A DNA stretch of 64,000 bases from CAZOVB01 sp046541415 (GCA_046541415.1 JBKHDI010000011.1:1-64000); one strand, 5' to 3'. Numbered from the stretch's first letter, positions 1-8,957 are shown. Notes: generated from the letters alone by a model not told the origin. Translations and numbers: made by a program.

Positions 1-272
1 ATGACGCTTCTGTGGTGGGCATGGACGCCCCCCAGGCGGATGTCCTGAGAAGAGATCGTCTGGAAGAGTCCTGACAGTGTCAAACTTCCCCATGACTGGC
101 CCATGGAGTAGGCGACGCAGAGCAGATCTGGCTTTCAGCACTTCCACCCGATTGCTGCAGCGGTTGCGCTTCTCCTGATCGCGGCTGCACCGTTACCGGC
201 CGAAGCGTCGGAACTGGACGCCGCCGGGTCCTGAGACGCGAGGATCGGCCTGCCGCGCAGAAACCTGCCTGA
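1..272. other. Left-edge non-coding stretch
   Basis: No reading frame here has a plausible start, ribosome binding site and codon use. It lies downstream of the minus-strand pseudopilin gene and may hold its transcription end, but I see no convincing terminator. Confidence 0.4.
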
Positions 273-1001
273 TTACCAGCCGTCGGGGTCTTGCGGGACG
301 CAGCGGAGGCGGCTGGGCTTGCGGTAGACCTCATCCCAGTAGGCGTCGTAGCTCATCTGCTCGGTGAATCCGCCGAAACAACTGACCGTCGCCACGTCGC
401 CGTGACGCGTCGTAATCCCCTGGCCCGGGTTGTTGGTTCCGTCGTTCCACCATCCGCCGCCGCGCTGCTCATCGACTTCCCAGATGATGATCGCGTCCGG
501 CCGGAAGCTCGAAAGCTTCAAGGCAGGGAAGTGCGACTTGCTGCCCCCGACCACCGCGCGGTTCATCAGGTAGCTGGTGATCTGGTGGATCGGCCCCCGG
601 TCGTACGGCGGGGCATCCTGCGGACAGCGATAGACTTCGGCGCTCTGGGTGTAGGGCCAAAGCAATCCCTCCTCGACCTTCACGTCCGATTTGTCGCGGT
701 CACTGGCGTGGTACTGATACAGCCAACCCGGTTGCTCAAAGGATGGCTTGGAACTGTTGGTCTCCATTTTGTTGGAGTTGACGAAGGGCAGGATGTCGTC
801 GTAGTCGATGCTGTACATGTGCACCGATTTTACGAGGGAGTTGTGGTTGGTCTGGCAGACCACCCGCCAGGCATGCTTCTTGGCCTGCGAGATGCTCGGA
901 AGGAGGATGGAAACCAGCAAAGCGATGATGGCGATGACGACCAGCAGTTCGATCAGCGTGAACCCCCGGCCGCGATGAGTGGCAGACGCAGGCGATGACA
1001 T
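273..1001 (-). CDS. Type II/IV pseudopilin-like secreted protein (prepilin N-terminal cleavage motif)
   Basis: A 242-residue protein whose N-terminus carries the prepilin signal. A short basic leader ends in RGRG, followed by FTLIELLVV; cleavage is expected between Gly13 and Phe14, and the conserved Glu sits at mature position 5 (Glu18). The hydrophobic helix runs from about residue 14 to 38. Planctomycetes encode very many such proteins (the DUF1559 / H-X9-DG group), usually of unknown function and presumed to be surface or pseudopilus subunits. The C-terminal GDV segment fits that group loosely. The start is supported by a GGAG motif about 8 bases upstream of the ATG. It has no pilin-assembly neighbours, so it is an orphan subunit. 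The pilin-like class is firm; the exact role is unknown. Confidence 0.9.
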   Translation of the reverse strand: MSSPASATHRGRGFTLIELLVVIAIIALLVSILLPSISQAKKHAWRVVCQTNHNSLVKSVHMYSIDYDDILPFVNSNKMETNSSKPSFEQPGWLYQYHASDRDKSDVKVEEGLLWPYTQSAEVYRCPQDAPPYDRGPIHQITSYLMNRAVVGGSKSHFPALKLSSFRPDAIIIWEVDEQRGGGWWNDGTNNPGQGITTRHGDVATVSCFGGFTEQMSYDAYWDEVYRKPSRLRCVPQDPDGW

Positions 1002-1194
1002 GTGGATTCTCCGGATGCCCCGGAAGGGATATGGCGGAGGCGGCGAGACTCGCCTCAGTACCTGGATTATACAGGATTGGCCCGGCGGGACGACGGCTTT
1101 TACAGACTATTTGCGCAATCGCCTGTAAGATCTTCGCGCAGATGGGCGATATATAGAGGGGAAAGAATCGGCCATTTTCTCATCGGGCGGGCAG

Positions 1195-1677
1195 ATGCCT
1201 CCACAGTCGGACAACCAGCAGCCGTTCCTGCCGGACGTGCAGTCGATGCTCGACCGGTCTGCGCGGCGGCGAAAGCAGCGTCGGGCCAGGTCGGTCCGTC
1301 ATGGCGACTGGCTCTTCGAGCCGGCCGACCAGCTTCGCGTCCATGATTGGATGATCGAACTGGATCAGCCCCTGGCAGCCGACGAACCCGAGGCAGGCCG
1401 GGCCGAGAAGATCAGCCGCTCCGGCGGCGAGATCGTCTACGTCGGGCCGGACTATCCGCTGGGGATCTCCGAGGCGACGTATCGCAAGCTGCTGGCAGAC
1501 GATCCGACCATCGCCGCCCAGCCGTGGCGATCGGCGAGGATCTACGGGACGCTCTACGTCTGTGGACGGATCGATCTGCCTGGGCTCGTGCCGCTCCAAC
1601 TGGAGGGGTGGCACCGAGCGATCCGCCAGGCCCCCCGGCGCGTCGATACCGCAACCGCCGCGCCGCGTCCTGCCTGA
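1195..1677 (+). CDS. Hypothetical protein, 160 aa
   Basis: I do not recognise this protein. Codon third positions are strongly G/C, as in neighbouring genes, which supports coding over the antisense frame. There is no signal peptide or membrane segment. The N-terminus is basic (a run of Arg/Lys around residues 23-31), the middle is acidic, and the second half contains an ordered-looking stretch (EIVYVGPDYPLG, then ATYRKLL). The C-terminal 20 residues are Arg/Ala/Pro-rich and probably disordered. The ribosome site (GGGCGGG) is weak, so the start is uncertain. It stands alone between oppositely oriented genes. Confidence 0.55.
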   Translation: MPPQSDNQQPFLPDVQSMLDRSARRRKQRRARSVRHGDWLFEPADQLRVHDWMIELDQPLAADEPEAGRAEKISRSGGEIVYVGPDYPLGISEATYRKLLADDPTIAAQPWRSARIYGTLYVCGRIDLPGLVPLQLEGWHRAIRQAPRRVDTATAAPRPA

Positions 1678-1716
1678 CCGCCGGCCGGAGGGGCAGTTGT
1701 CAACGCGTCGTCAGGG

Positions 1717-2058
1717 TCAATCCACCGGCAGCGAAACGGCCACGGGCTTGAGCTTGCCGTCGATGTTCTCGACCCGGACCTTGACTTCCATGCCTTCTTT
1801 CAGAAGCGAGCCGAAGTCCTGGTTCTTCCAGTCGATTTCCTCGGCGCCCCGGGTAAGCTTGGTCGAGTCGACAAAGTACAGTTCCAACTCCCTGTCATCG
1901 GCCGTCTCGACGTAAATCTCGTTCTCAGCCGGGACAACCTTGGTGATCTTCCCTTCGTAGGTTCCGCTGGGAGTATTCTCGCTTTCCTCCGAGTTGCATC
2001 CGCCCACTGCGAGAATACCGGAAAGGGCGATGGCGGTCAGGATCAGCGTTGTGCGCAT
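1717..2058 (-). CDS. Small lipoprotein, 113 aa
   Basis: The start is set at the ATG with AGGAAC just upstream, giving a lipoprotein signal: a hydrophobic stretch then AVGGC, with the lipobox Cys at about residue 20. After a short Ser/Glu-rich linker comes one compact beta-rich domain (GTYEGKITKVVP..., then MEVKVRVENIDGKLKPVAV) resembling an OB/SH3-like barrel. No enzymatic motif is visible. A lipid-anchored envelope protein of unknown function. An ORF extended 15 codons upstream exists but would spoil the signal peptide. Confidence 0.75.
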   Translation of the reverse strand: MRTTLILTAIALSGILAVGGCNSEESENTPSGTYEGKITKVVPAENEIYVETADDRELELYFVDSTKLTRGAEEIDWKNQDFGSLLKEGMEVKVRVENIDGKLKPVAVSLPVD

Positions 2059-2250
2059 TTGTGTTCCTCGTTGGTCTGTGTTCGGCAGGTAAGGCTCGAC
2101 CAAACCACGTCAACCCCACCACCTGCCCGGTCCAGGAATGGTATGCAGCAGGGGGCATGTCCATCAAGTCCATCAAAGCAGTTGCCTCCCGGCAGGGGCG
2201 GAGGTATCTTGTGATGATGGGCCGAAACCCTCACCTCCGGGACATTCGAA

Positions 2251-3045
2251 ATGCGACACACCATCATCCTCCTGCCGATCGCCATCGCACTGGCCGGCTG
2301 CAGCGGGCCCGAGCCGAGCAAGGCCCCCGAATCGGCAGATAGAGACGGATTCTGGCAACTCGAGCTGAAGAACCCCCCGGCCGAGAACCCGGCGACGATA
2401 CCGACCGCCCGCAGCGACGAACCGCGATGGATGCGCCGACACCAGCGCTTCGTCGACCAGGCCTCCCGCGACGACGTGGACTTGCTGTTCATCGGCGATT
2501 CGATCACCGAGCAGTGGTTCGGCCCGGGCCTGGGGATCTGGCGCAAGCGGTTCGTGCCCCTGAACGCTGCGAACTTCGGCATGTCCGCCGACAGGACCGA
2601 GCACGTGCTCTGGCGGCTGGAGAACGGAATACTGGACCGAATTGATCCGAAGGTGGTCGTGCTGATGATCGGGACGAACAATCTCAAGGCCGGGCCGGTG
2701 CGGATGAGCCCGGAGCAGACAGCACTGGGCGTTGTGGCCGTGGTGAACCTCCTGCTGGAGAAGCTGCCCGATGCGAGAATTTTGGTCATGGAGATCCTGC
2801 CCCGCCAGCCGGAGTACGACTGGATCGACGGGGCAATCGCCAGGACCAACGCCCTGCTGGCCACCTGCCCCGAAGAGCTTGAGCGGGTGGACGTGGTACA
2901 GATTTCGCAGAAGTTTCTCGACCCAGCGGGTCGACTCGATCCGAAATACTACCGCACCGATAAACTGCATCTCAGTGCCGAAGGCTACGAGATCTGGGCA
3001 GATGCGATTGAACCGGAGATCCGAAAGACGCTGCCGGGCAGTTGA
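2251..3045 (+). CDS. SGNH/GDSL-family esterase lipoprotein
   Basis: A 264-residue predicted lipoprotein (LAGC, Cys17) with the SGNH hydrolase blocks in order. Block I is LLFIGDSITEQWF with nucleophile Ser84, block II Gly is near 110, block III is IGTNN with oxyanion Asn143, and block V is TDKLH with Asp237 and His240. This resembles the PAF-acetylhydrolase beta/gamma-like branch common in planctomycetes, which hydrolyses acyl or acetyl esters of lipids or polysaccharides. Substrate cannot be told from sequence. The lipid anchor places it on the periplasmic face. Lies 75 bases upstream of the (alpha/alpha)6 protein on the same strand, so the two may be co-transcribed and act on acetylated glycans. 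Confidence 0.88.
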   Translation: MRHTIILLPIAIALAGCSGPEPSKAPESADRDGFWQLELKNPPAENPATIPTARSDEPRWMRRHQRFVDQASRDDVDLLFIGDSITEQWFGPGLGIWRKRFVPLNAANFGMSADRTEHVLWRLENGILDRIDPKVVVLMIGTNNLKAGPVRMSPEQTALGVVAVVNLLLEKLPDARILVMEILPRQPEYDWIDGAIARTNALLATCPEELERVDVVQISQKFLDPAGRLDPKYYRTDKLHLSAEGYEIWADAIEPEIRKTLPGS

Positions 3046-3120
3046 GCTTTGCTTCCAGGGTGAGTAAACTACTGCAGACACTCGGCCACCGAGACTGCGA
3101 TAAAGACGTTAGGAGACTTC

Positions 3121-4266
3121 ATGGCCAGCCTGCCTTGCCTGGGCCTGGACCCGCTTCCCGAAATCGATCTGCGCCACATGATCGTCCTGTCCGACGATAC
3201 GGGCATTTTCCAGCACGCGACGCGCTCGACGCCAGATCTGCACCACGGCTACTGCACTGACGACAACGCGCGGTCGCTGATCGCCGCGATGAAGGTCTGG
3301 GCCCTGCCGGAGCAGACATGGGCAGCGGGGCAGAACGAACAGCCCACCGCCAACCAGTTGCTGATCGCCTCGCAGCGGTACCTGGCGTTCCTGGCCTATG
3401 CATTCAATCCCGATCGCGGGCGATACCGCAACTTCATGCGGTACGACCGCTCCTGGCTGGAGGAGATCGGCTCGGAAGACAGCCATGCCCGGACGCTCTG
3501 GGGCCTGGGCAAGACGGTACGCTTTGCGCCCAGCGAGGATATCCGCGACCTGGCTGAATCGCTGCTGTTGAAATCACTCGATGCTGTCGAGACTTTCACC
3601 TATCTCAAACCCTGCGCCTATTCGCTTCTGGGCCTGGAGGAGTATCTCCGCGTGCGACCCGACTGCGAGCACGCCCGAAAGCTGGTCGAGAGCATGTCCC
3701 GCCGCCTGTTCGACGTCTACCAGACCAACGCCAAGGACGATTGGCCCTGGTGGGAGGACTGGCTGACCTGGGGCAACGCCAAGCTGCCCCATGCCATGCT
3801 CGTCGGCGGCCTGACCCTGGAGGACCAGGCGATGGTCGACGCTTCGCTGAAAGCCCTGGCCTGGATGCTCGATCTGCAGACCACCGACGACGGCCACCTC
3901 TCGATCATCGGCAACCAGGGTTGGTACTATCGGGGCCGCGAAATGGCCCGGTTCGACCAGCAGCCCATCGAGGCCAAGGCCCTGGTCCAGGCCTGCCTGG
4001 CCGCCGCCTGCACCACCGGCGACAGGGCCTGGGTCGACAGGGCCGTCTCGTGCTTCCAGTGGTTTACCGGCAAAAACGACCTGGGTGTATCGCTATACAA
4101 CCATCAGACCGGCGGCGGGCACGACGGGCTCGAACCCAACGGGATCAACGCCAATCAGGGCGCCGAATCCACCCTTGCCTACGTCATCAGCGTTCTGGAA
4201 CTGCACCACTACGCCCAGGCTGCCGCCGGGGAAGACCACCTGTCCCAGGCGCCCGCCCTCGGGTAA
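3121..4266 (+). CDS. (Alpha/alpha)6-barrel carbohydrate-active-like protein, 381 aa
   Basis: A cytosolic-looking protein without signal peptide. The N-terminal signature HATRSTPD...HGYCTDDNAR is typical of a domain often fused behind, or encoded next to, family-1/4 glycosyltransferases and mannoside phosphorylases. The rest is a run of helical repeats rich in Trp and Asp (for example WPWWEDWLTWGN near residue 204) as in six-hairpin glycosidase folds. I therefore infer a role in oligosaccharide turnover; no catalytic pair can be assigned. Start is well supported by TTAGGAGA 6 bases upstream. Here the domain stands alone, without the glycosyltransferase half. Confidence 0.7.
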   Translation: MASLPCLGLDPLPEIDLRHMIVLSDDTGIFQHATRSTPDLHHGYCTDDNARSLIAAMKVWALPEQTWAAGQNEQPTANQLLIASQRYLAFLAYAFNPDRGRYRNFMRYDRSWLEEIGSEDSHARTLWGLGKTVRFAPSEDIRDLAESLLLKSLDAVETFTYLKPCAYSLLGLEEYLRVRPDCEHARKLVESMSRRLFDVYQTNAKDDWPWWEDWLTWGNAKLPHAMLVGGLTLEDQAMVDASLKALAWMLDLQTTDDGHLSIIGNQGWYYRGREMARFDQQPIEAKALVQACLAAACTTGDRAWVDRAVSCFQWFTGKNDLGVSLYNHQTGGGHDGLEPNGINANQGAESTLAYVISVLELHHYAQAAAGEDHLSQAPALG

Positions 4267-4372
4267 GCATTCCAGTAGAGACCGCTGCTAAAGCCCCGCC
4301 TCCACCGGGACGATGAAACAACCGGACAGCCGATGGTGCTGTCAATTCGTCCCATGAAGGAAGGAAGCTGCG

Positions 4373-6130
4373 TTGGCCTGTGGCGGGCGGGAAATCCAGC
4401 GGCTGTGTGTACTATTTGCGATCCTCGGGGCCGCTGCGTACTGCCAGGCCGCACAAAGCATCGACGTCATCGTCCAGCCGCAGCGCAGCGGACAGGGCGG
4501 GACGCTCCACGTCGCCGTCCACGCCTGTGACGGACCGGTCAGCTGGGTGTATCAGCCCGCCTCAAGGAGTGATTCTCCTGATGCGCCCCGGCAGGCGATC
4601 GGCTGGCTGGGGGCGGTCTGCCAGGGACGCTCCTGCCTGAACCACCCCGGACAGGTCCTGCCGATCATGGGTCTGAACCAGCGGGGAATGTCCGTATCGG
4701 CCCAGTCTGCGCCGCGAACCGATGCCGCAGCCACCAACGCAGACTGCGGGAAGATCCTCTCGACCTGCAGCGATCTGGACGAGGTGTACAATCTGCTCCG
4801 CGCAGCCGGTCAGGAGCAAAGGGGCGAGACGGCGGGAATTTTCGGCATCTGCCCCGGGGCCGACCCGGCAGCTCATTACGAATACCATCGCAGCGCCGAC
4901 GGGAAGCGGCTGGGCCTGCGGGAGTTCCGACTCGACCAGCCCGGCCGGGCCAGGCTCGACCGCGAATACGGCGGGCCGATCAATCTGCAGTATCTCGGTG
5001 TCCGCACGGCCGGGGCGTTCCACGGCAGCGGCTACCAGCGGGGCAGGGGGCTGCTGGACAGTTATCGCGGCATGGAGAAGCTCGCCCGCCTGCCCGACCA
5101 GTCGGCAGCGGGAACCTATCTCTGGGCCCTTCGGAGGCTCCAACGGCTGATCGATCGCAGGCGCCTCGATCTGCCCGGCCTGCTGGCCCAACGCGGTTCG
5201 CTCCTGCCGGGCCTGGTCCGCGACTGTCCGGGCCTGGAGGGCTCTGCCGGGGGGATGATCGTCCAACACGCCGAGAACCCCGCACTGACGACACTCTGGA
5301 CCCTGCCCGGACCCAACCGGACCACCATTGCCGTACCCCTCTGGCTGCACGCGTTTGTCGAAACCGAGGCCGAGATGCCCGCCCCCCTGGCCATGACGCA
5401 CGAGAAATGGTCCCTGGCAGGACTGGCTGAACAACTGGCCGCCCGCGACGATGCTGCCCGCGTCGGCCAAGCCCTCGGACAGGCCGAGCAGCGGCAGGTC
5501 GCCGCCGTTCAGCAACGCCTTCAAACCCGCTGGGACCGGGCCAACCTCGATGATGCTTCCGTCCGCCGCACCATCGCCGAGCAGATGCTACGCGTCCAGG
5601 AGACCATCGCATCCGACAGCCTTTCGGTTATGCAGGCCCAACTGGCCGCCAAAGGGCGGATCAACTACGCCCCGGTTGTCTCTATCGAAGCGGCCGAGGA
5701 GAAGAACCTGATCTGTCGCTTCCAGTTCGCCGCCGAAGACGTCGAGGATGGCAAGATCGCCGCGGGCCTGTGGGACTACGGCGACGGCAGGACCGGCGCC
5801 GGCCTCTCCCACACGTACGATCAGCCGGGCGAGTACCTCGTCAGCCTGACCGTCATCGACACCCATGGGGCCCGGCAGACCGACTGGCGTATCGTCCGCG
5901 TCGGCGGCTACGACCGCATCCGCCGCGGCGACAGGCCCATCGACGATCTGCGCAAACCCCAGTTCCGTCGCCCCGCCGAGCCGGTCACCGCCGGAGACTC
6001 CGCGGCATTGTCCCTGCTCCAGGCAGGTCGCGACTACACCATCCCCATCCTCGCCTCGGCTGCGGCAAGCGCCCTGCTGGCCATGGGCGGCCTGTCCTGC
6101 CTGATCGCCCGCCGCCGAAAGAACCGGTAG
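4373..6130 (+). CDS. Exported membrane-anchored protein with NTN-hydrolase-like region and PKD domain
   Basis: A 585-residue protein starting at TTG, chosen because AAGGAAGGAAG precedes it and a signal peptide follows (residues 10-27). Residues about 75-200 (GLNQRGMSVS, LDEVYNLLR, GIFGIC...HYEY) follow the order seen in linear-amide C-N hydrolases of the choloylglycine/acyl-transferase NTN fold, but I cannot place an N-terminal nucleophile Cys confidently. Residues about 370-430 look coiled-coil. A PKD domain lies at about 445-511 (LWDYGDG, GEYLVSLTVID). A membrane helix at 557-579 is followed by RRRKNR, so it is anchored at the C-terminus facing outward. Signal, PKD and anchor are clear; the enzyme fold is inference. 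Confidence 0.75.
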   Translation: MACGGREIQRLCVLFAILGAAAYCQAAQSIDVIVQPQRSGQGGTLHVAVHACDGPVSWVYQPASRSDSPDAPRQAIGWLGAVCQGRSCLNHPGQVLPIMGLNQRGMSVSAQSAPRTDAAATNADCGKILSTCSDLDEVYNLLRAAGQEQRGETAGIFGICPGADPAAHYEYHRSADGKRLGLREFRLDQPGRARLDREYGGPINLQYLGVRTAGAFHGSGYQRGRGLLDSYRGMEKLARLPDQSAAGTYLWALRRLQRLIDRRRLDLPGLLAQRGSLLPGLVRDCPGLEGSAGGMIVQHAENPALTTLWTLPGPNRTTIAVPLWLHAFVETEAEMPAPLAMTHEKWSLAGLAEQLAARDDAARVGQALGQAEQRQVAAVQQRLQTRWDRANLDDASVRRTIAEQMLRVQETIASDSLSVMQAQLAAKGRINYAPVVSIEAAEEKNLICRFQFAAEDVEDGKIAAGLWDYGDGRTGAGLSHTYDQPGEYLVSLTVIDTHGARQTDWRIVRVGGYDRIRRGDRPIDDLRKPQFRRPAEPVTAGDSAALSLLQAGRDYTIPILASAAASALLAMGGLSCLIARRRKNR

Positions 6131-6455
6131 GCCCGGCATCGCGGCCCAGACGGCCGGACCACATCTGCCGGTATCTCTGCGTTTCCTGGGCATCCGAACA
6201 GGGCAGCTTATTGCTCTTGCTGCCGATCGCCTGTAGGCTGCAGGACAGCGGACCGCTCAATTCGCAATTCTTGGCAACGGGAAAAGGGATCAAGATGATT
6301 AAACGACTGATACTCGGCGCGTTGGGCTGCCGAAGTTCCAACTGGGCAAGTGGACCATATCTGACAAGACCAGCCCGGATGGCCCTGCCGGTTCGGGCCC
6401 GGGAACGAAACAACCGGATTGACCGGGCAGAGCAAGAGAGAAACGGAGCTCGCCA
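6131..6455 (+). other. Intergenic region with possible 54-codon upstream ORF
   Basis: No recognised gene. A short ORF at 6295-6459 begins MIKRLILGALGC after a good AAAAGGG motif, and its TGA overlaps the ATG of the next gene (ATGA at 6456). After the first dozen residues it is Arg-rich and unlike any family I know. It may be a coupled leader ORF or chance. Confidence 0.3.
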
Positions 6456-7199
6456 ATGAGAAAGAATAACAGCTTCGGCGCCGCAGCCATCGCACTGTCC
6501 GTGCTTTTGGCGGCGTCTTTCTTCCTGCCCTGGCTGAGCTTCCGACGCGAGGCTGACGCGACAGCCCAGCAGGCCCCTCAGCCGATCAAGGACAGGATCC
6601 GGGACCAGGAGGTCTTCACTACCTCCGCCTGGCAGTTGGCCAGGGGTAATGTCTCTGTGGTCGAGGACAGCAGACAACTCGAGTCACTGCAGGAGCAGCC
6701 GGAATTCGACCGCGCGGCCTATGATCGGATGGAGGCTGATCGCCAGGAATGGATCAGCCAGGCCATTTCAGCCCGACCCTGGTACTTTCTAAGCCTGATC
6801 CCGCCGGCGGGGTTTCTGGTGGTTGGCGCGATGGCTCTGGTCCGGGTGATATCCCCGCGTTCGGCGGGAGCTCTGGTATTGGCCCTGGGAATTCTGGGTC
6901 TGAGTATGGTGATCGTGGCCCTGGCATCGGTGGATTTCAAGTCGGATCTGGAAAGGATGGCCAGCGAGGAGAATCCCCAGGCCCAGCAGCAGGATGGGTC
7001 GGAGGTTATGGTCACCGGCAGCAGGTATGGCCTGTGGGTTACGCTTGTGCTCAGTCTGGCCGGGGCCGGTGTCGGCGTGATGGGCATGGTTGCCGGCAAG
7101 TCCAGCGCCCGGCCTGTCCGCAGAGGTTCGCCGGATTCGACCAAGGCCCCGGCCCCTCCGCAGCCGGGCGGATCTGGCAATACCCCCCCGACCGAATAG
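6456..7199 (+). CDS. Four-helix membrane protein, unknown function
   Basis: A 247-residue protein with predicted membrane helices at about 8-26, 110-128, 136-154 and 190-208, and a charged extracytoplasmic loop at about 28-108. The lysine-rich N-terminus suggests both ends are cytoplasmic. The C-terminal 35 residues are Pro/Gly/Ser-rich and run into a C7 tract (7183-7189) directly before the stop. The next coding segment continues in the -1 frame with another proline-rich linker and an ExbD-like domain, so this ORF may be the first part of a longer product. No family recognised. GGAG lies upstream of the ATG. Confidence 0.7.
   Translation: MRKNNSFGAAAIALSVLLAASFFLPWLSFRREADATAQQAPQPIKDRIRDQEVFTTSAWQLARGNVSVVEDSRQLESLQEQPEFDRAAYDRMEADRQEWISQAISARPWYFLSLIPPAGFLVVGAMALVRVISPRSAGALVLALGILGLSMVIVALASVDFKSDLERMASEENPQAQQQDGSEVMVTGSRYGLWVTLVLSLAGAGVGVMGMVAGKSSARPVRRGSPDSTKAPAPPQPGGSGNTPPTE
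7183..7189 (+). other. C7 tract: candidate -1 frameshift site or indel
   Basis: Seven cytosines read ACC CCC CCG in the upstream frame. A one-base backward slip gives CCC CCC GAC and joins the membrane protein to the downstream ExbD-like frame across a continuous proline-rich linker. A CTGG-CCGA-CCAG mini-hairpin lies about 12 bases downstream. Confidence 0.4.
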
Positions 7200-7225
7200 G
7201 TCTGGCCGACCAGCCTCAGGGCGAA

Positions 7226-7498
7226 GTGAAACCCGTTCCGGCAGAACCGCCCCAGGAAGGTCCCAAACCGGACAAGGCGATCCGGGTGAAGCTCATCGCC
7301 GACGGATCGGTTTTGTTCGACGGCCAGCCCGGTACTCAGGCCGAGGTGGTCGCACGGGTGGTCAAGGCTTACAAACCGGGATCGCTGGTGATCATCGACG
7401 TCCACCCGAAGGTCATGTGGAAGCATGCCGCCGACCTCTGGGGGGCCCTGGCCGAAGCTGGCGTGAAAGATCTGGCCTTCGGCGACCCCGGCCAATAG
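7226..7498 (+). CDS. ExbD/TolR-like periplasmic-domain protein (possibly a frameshifted extension)
   Basis: From about 7259 this frame encodes a domain resembling the C-terminal ExbD/TolR fold: AIRVKLIADGSVLFDG, a helix, LVIIDVHPKVMWKHAADLW, and GVKDLAFG. ExbD/TolR proteins couple proton flow to outer-membrane work and normally carry an N-terminal membrane helix and an Asp-containing anchor, both missing here. A GTG at 7226 with weak AGGG spacing could start a 90-residue soluble product. Alternatively the frame is reached by slippage or an indel at the C7 tract, making it the C-terminus of the preceding membrane protein. No ExbB/TolQ gene is nearby. The fold is likely; the start is doubtful. 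Confidence 0.5.
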   Translation: MKPVPAEPPQEGPKPDKAIRVKLIADGSVLFDGQPGTQAEVVARVVKAYKPGSLVIIDVHPKVMWKHAADLWGALAEAGVKDLAFGDPGQ

Positions 7499-7563
7499 GA
7501 CCGTTGCCTGCCTCCCACGCAGTGATCGGATGATCCTGCAACCCCGTTGGGATCGCTGGGTGG

Positions 7564-8835
7564 TTACTCGAACCTGGCCCAGGCGGGGGGATTCTTGAGC
7601 TTGTAGAGCATCTCGCCGGCCTTGGGGATGTAGAGCTTGTCGTCGTCATCCTGCCATTGTCGCGGGTCGATGGTGTCCGGGTCGCGATAACCCAGGCCGA
7701 TCGCGTGGCAGGTCTCTTTGTCAATGCCGGTGGCCAGGACCACGTCGATTCGGCCCTTCTCCACGCCGTTTTCGAACGTGCCGATCCCGCGGACGTGCGT
7801 CGAATGGGCCACGATGCCCCACGGGTAGTTCTTGAAGCGTTCCCACTGGTTCAGGAAGTAATCCCGCGTGTGATAGCCGATCTCGCGGATCAGTTCGCCG
7901 TGTACTACCGAGATCTCCTCGATGTGCGGGGCGTAGATGATCAATTCCCCGCCGTCGGCCACCACCGGCTCGAGCTTGTACATGCACTTGCCGCCCACCC
8001 ACAGCTCGTCGTACATCTCCGGGGCGCGGGACAGGACCGACGTGTAGGTCTTGTTGCAGTAGGTGATGTGCAGCTTGTCGGACAGGTCCGCCGCCGCCGA
8101 CCAGGACTCCTTGACGCTCCCGAAATACAGGCCGTTGAGCTGGTCGCCCTTGACGACCATCGACAGCGCCGCGGTATCCACGTCGATCAGGTCCAGGGCA
8201 GCATGCAGCGTCGCCCGGACCGGCGTATGTTTCGTCCCGATGATACGCGGGTTGGTGATCACCGCGCCGAGCCAGTGGAAGAAGTCCAGCAGCTCCTGGC
8301 CGCAGATGCCCGGGAAAAAGTACTTCGCCCCGCCGGAGAAGCCCACCACCTCGTGGGGGAAGACAGGCCCGGCCACCAGGACCAGGTCGTAGTCGAAGAT
8401 CATCTTGTTGATCGTCACGTCGATGTCCATCGAGAACAGCCCGCCGGTAATCTCGTCGATCTGGGCGGCGATCAGCGTGCCGATGGTCGCCAGCGTGTCC
8501 GGGTCCTTCCAGGCGTGGTTGTAGACCTTCGAGCCGGGAAAAGTGCTCTCCAACCGGCCCGGGTCGACGCCCAGGAGCTTTTCGATCTGCGGCTGACTCA
8601 TCGGCGGGTGGGTGCCCAGGGCGATCAGGAAATCGAGTTTCTCTGCCTGGCCGGCCAGTTGGGTATGCAGGGCCCGGCTGATCAGCGGCAGGGGGCAGGT
8701 GCGGGTGTAATCCGGGATCAAAACGAGGATCTTCTTCCCTGCCGGGTTGATCAACCCGGCGGCGTCTGCGACGATCTGCCGGACCTGCTGGTCGGTAAGT
8801 GCATCGTCGGTCTGTCCTGTACCGATGAGTTTCAT
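7564..8835 (-). CDS. LarA-type nickel-pincer racemase/epimerase homologue
   Basis: A 423-residue protein of the lactate racemase LarA family (N-terminal DUF2088 domain). The key residues of characterised LarA, two catalytic His and the Lys holding the nickel pincer nucleotide, have counterparts: His107 in VYNHAW, His161 in FPHEVVGF, and Lys171 in SGGAKYFFPG, with the same 10-residue spacing between the last two. Family members racemise or epimerise 2-hydroxy acids, and many act on substrates other than lactate. No LarB, LarC or LarE cofactor maturation genes are in the window, so they would have to be elsewhere. Divergent from the glycosyltransferase gene (122 bases between starts), possibly sharing regulation. 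Confidence 0.85.
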   Translation of the reverse strand: MKLIGTGQTDDALTDQQVRQIVADAAGLINPAGKKILVLIPDYTRTCPLPLISRALHTQLAGQAEKLDFLIALGTHPPMSQPQIEKLLGVDPGRLESTFPGSKVYNHAWKDPDTLATIGTLIAAQIDEITGGLFSMDIDVTINKMIFDYDLVLVAGPVFPHEVVGFSGGAKYFFPGICGQELLDFFHWLGAVITNPRIIGTKHTPVRATLHAALDLIDVDTAALSMVVKGDQLNGLYFGSVKESWSAAADLSDKLHITYCNKTYTSVLSRAPEMYDELWVGGKCMYKLEPVVADGGELIIYAPHIEEISVVHGELIREIGYHTRDYFLNQWERFKNYPWGIVAHSTHVRGIGTFENGVEKGRIDVVLATGIDKETCHAIGLGYRDPDTIDPRQWQDDDDKLYIPKAGEMLYKLKNPPAWARFE

Positions 8836-8957
8836 CTTGGCTCCTGCTGGCGGTGGGGGCGGAGAAAAAGAGTATCTGCCGCAAAGCCGATATAGTATCT
8901 CGGCCCGGCAAGCCGATGATATTACAACAGGAACTGTCTAAAGGAAAGAGATCCCAT

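Noticed and set aside
7657..8895. 412-codon plus-strand frame over the LarA homologue
   Set aside because: Shadow frame; the minus-strand gene carries conserved LarA residues.
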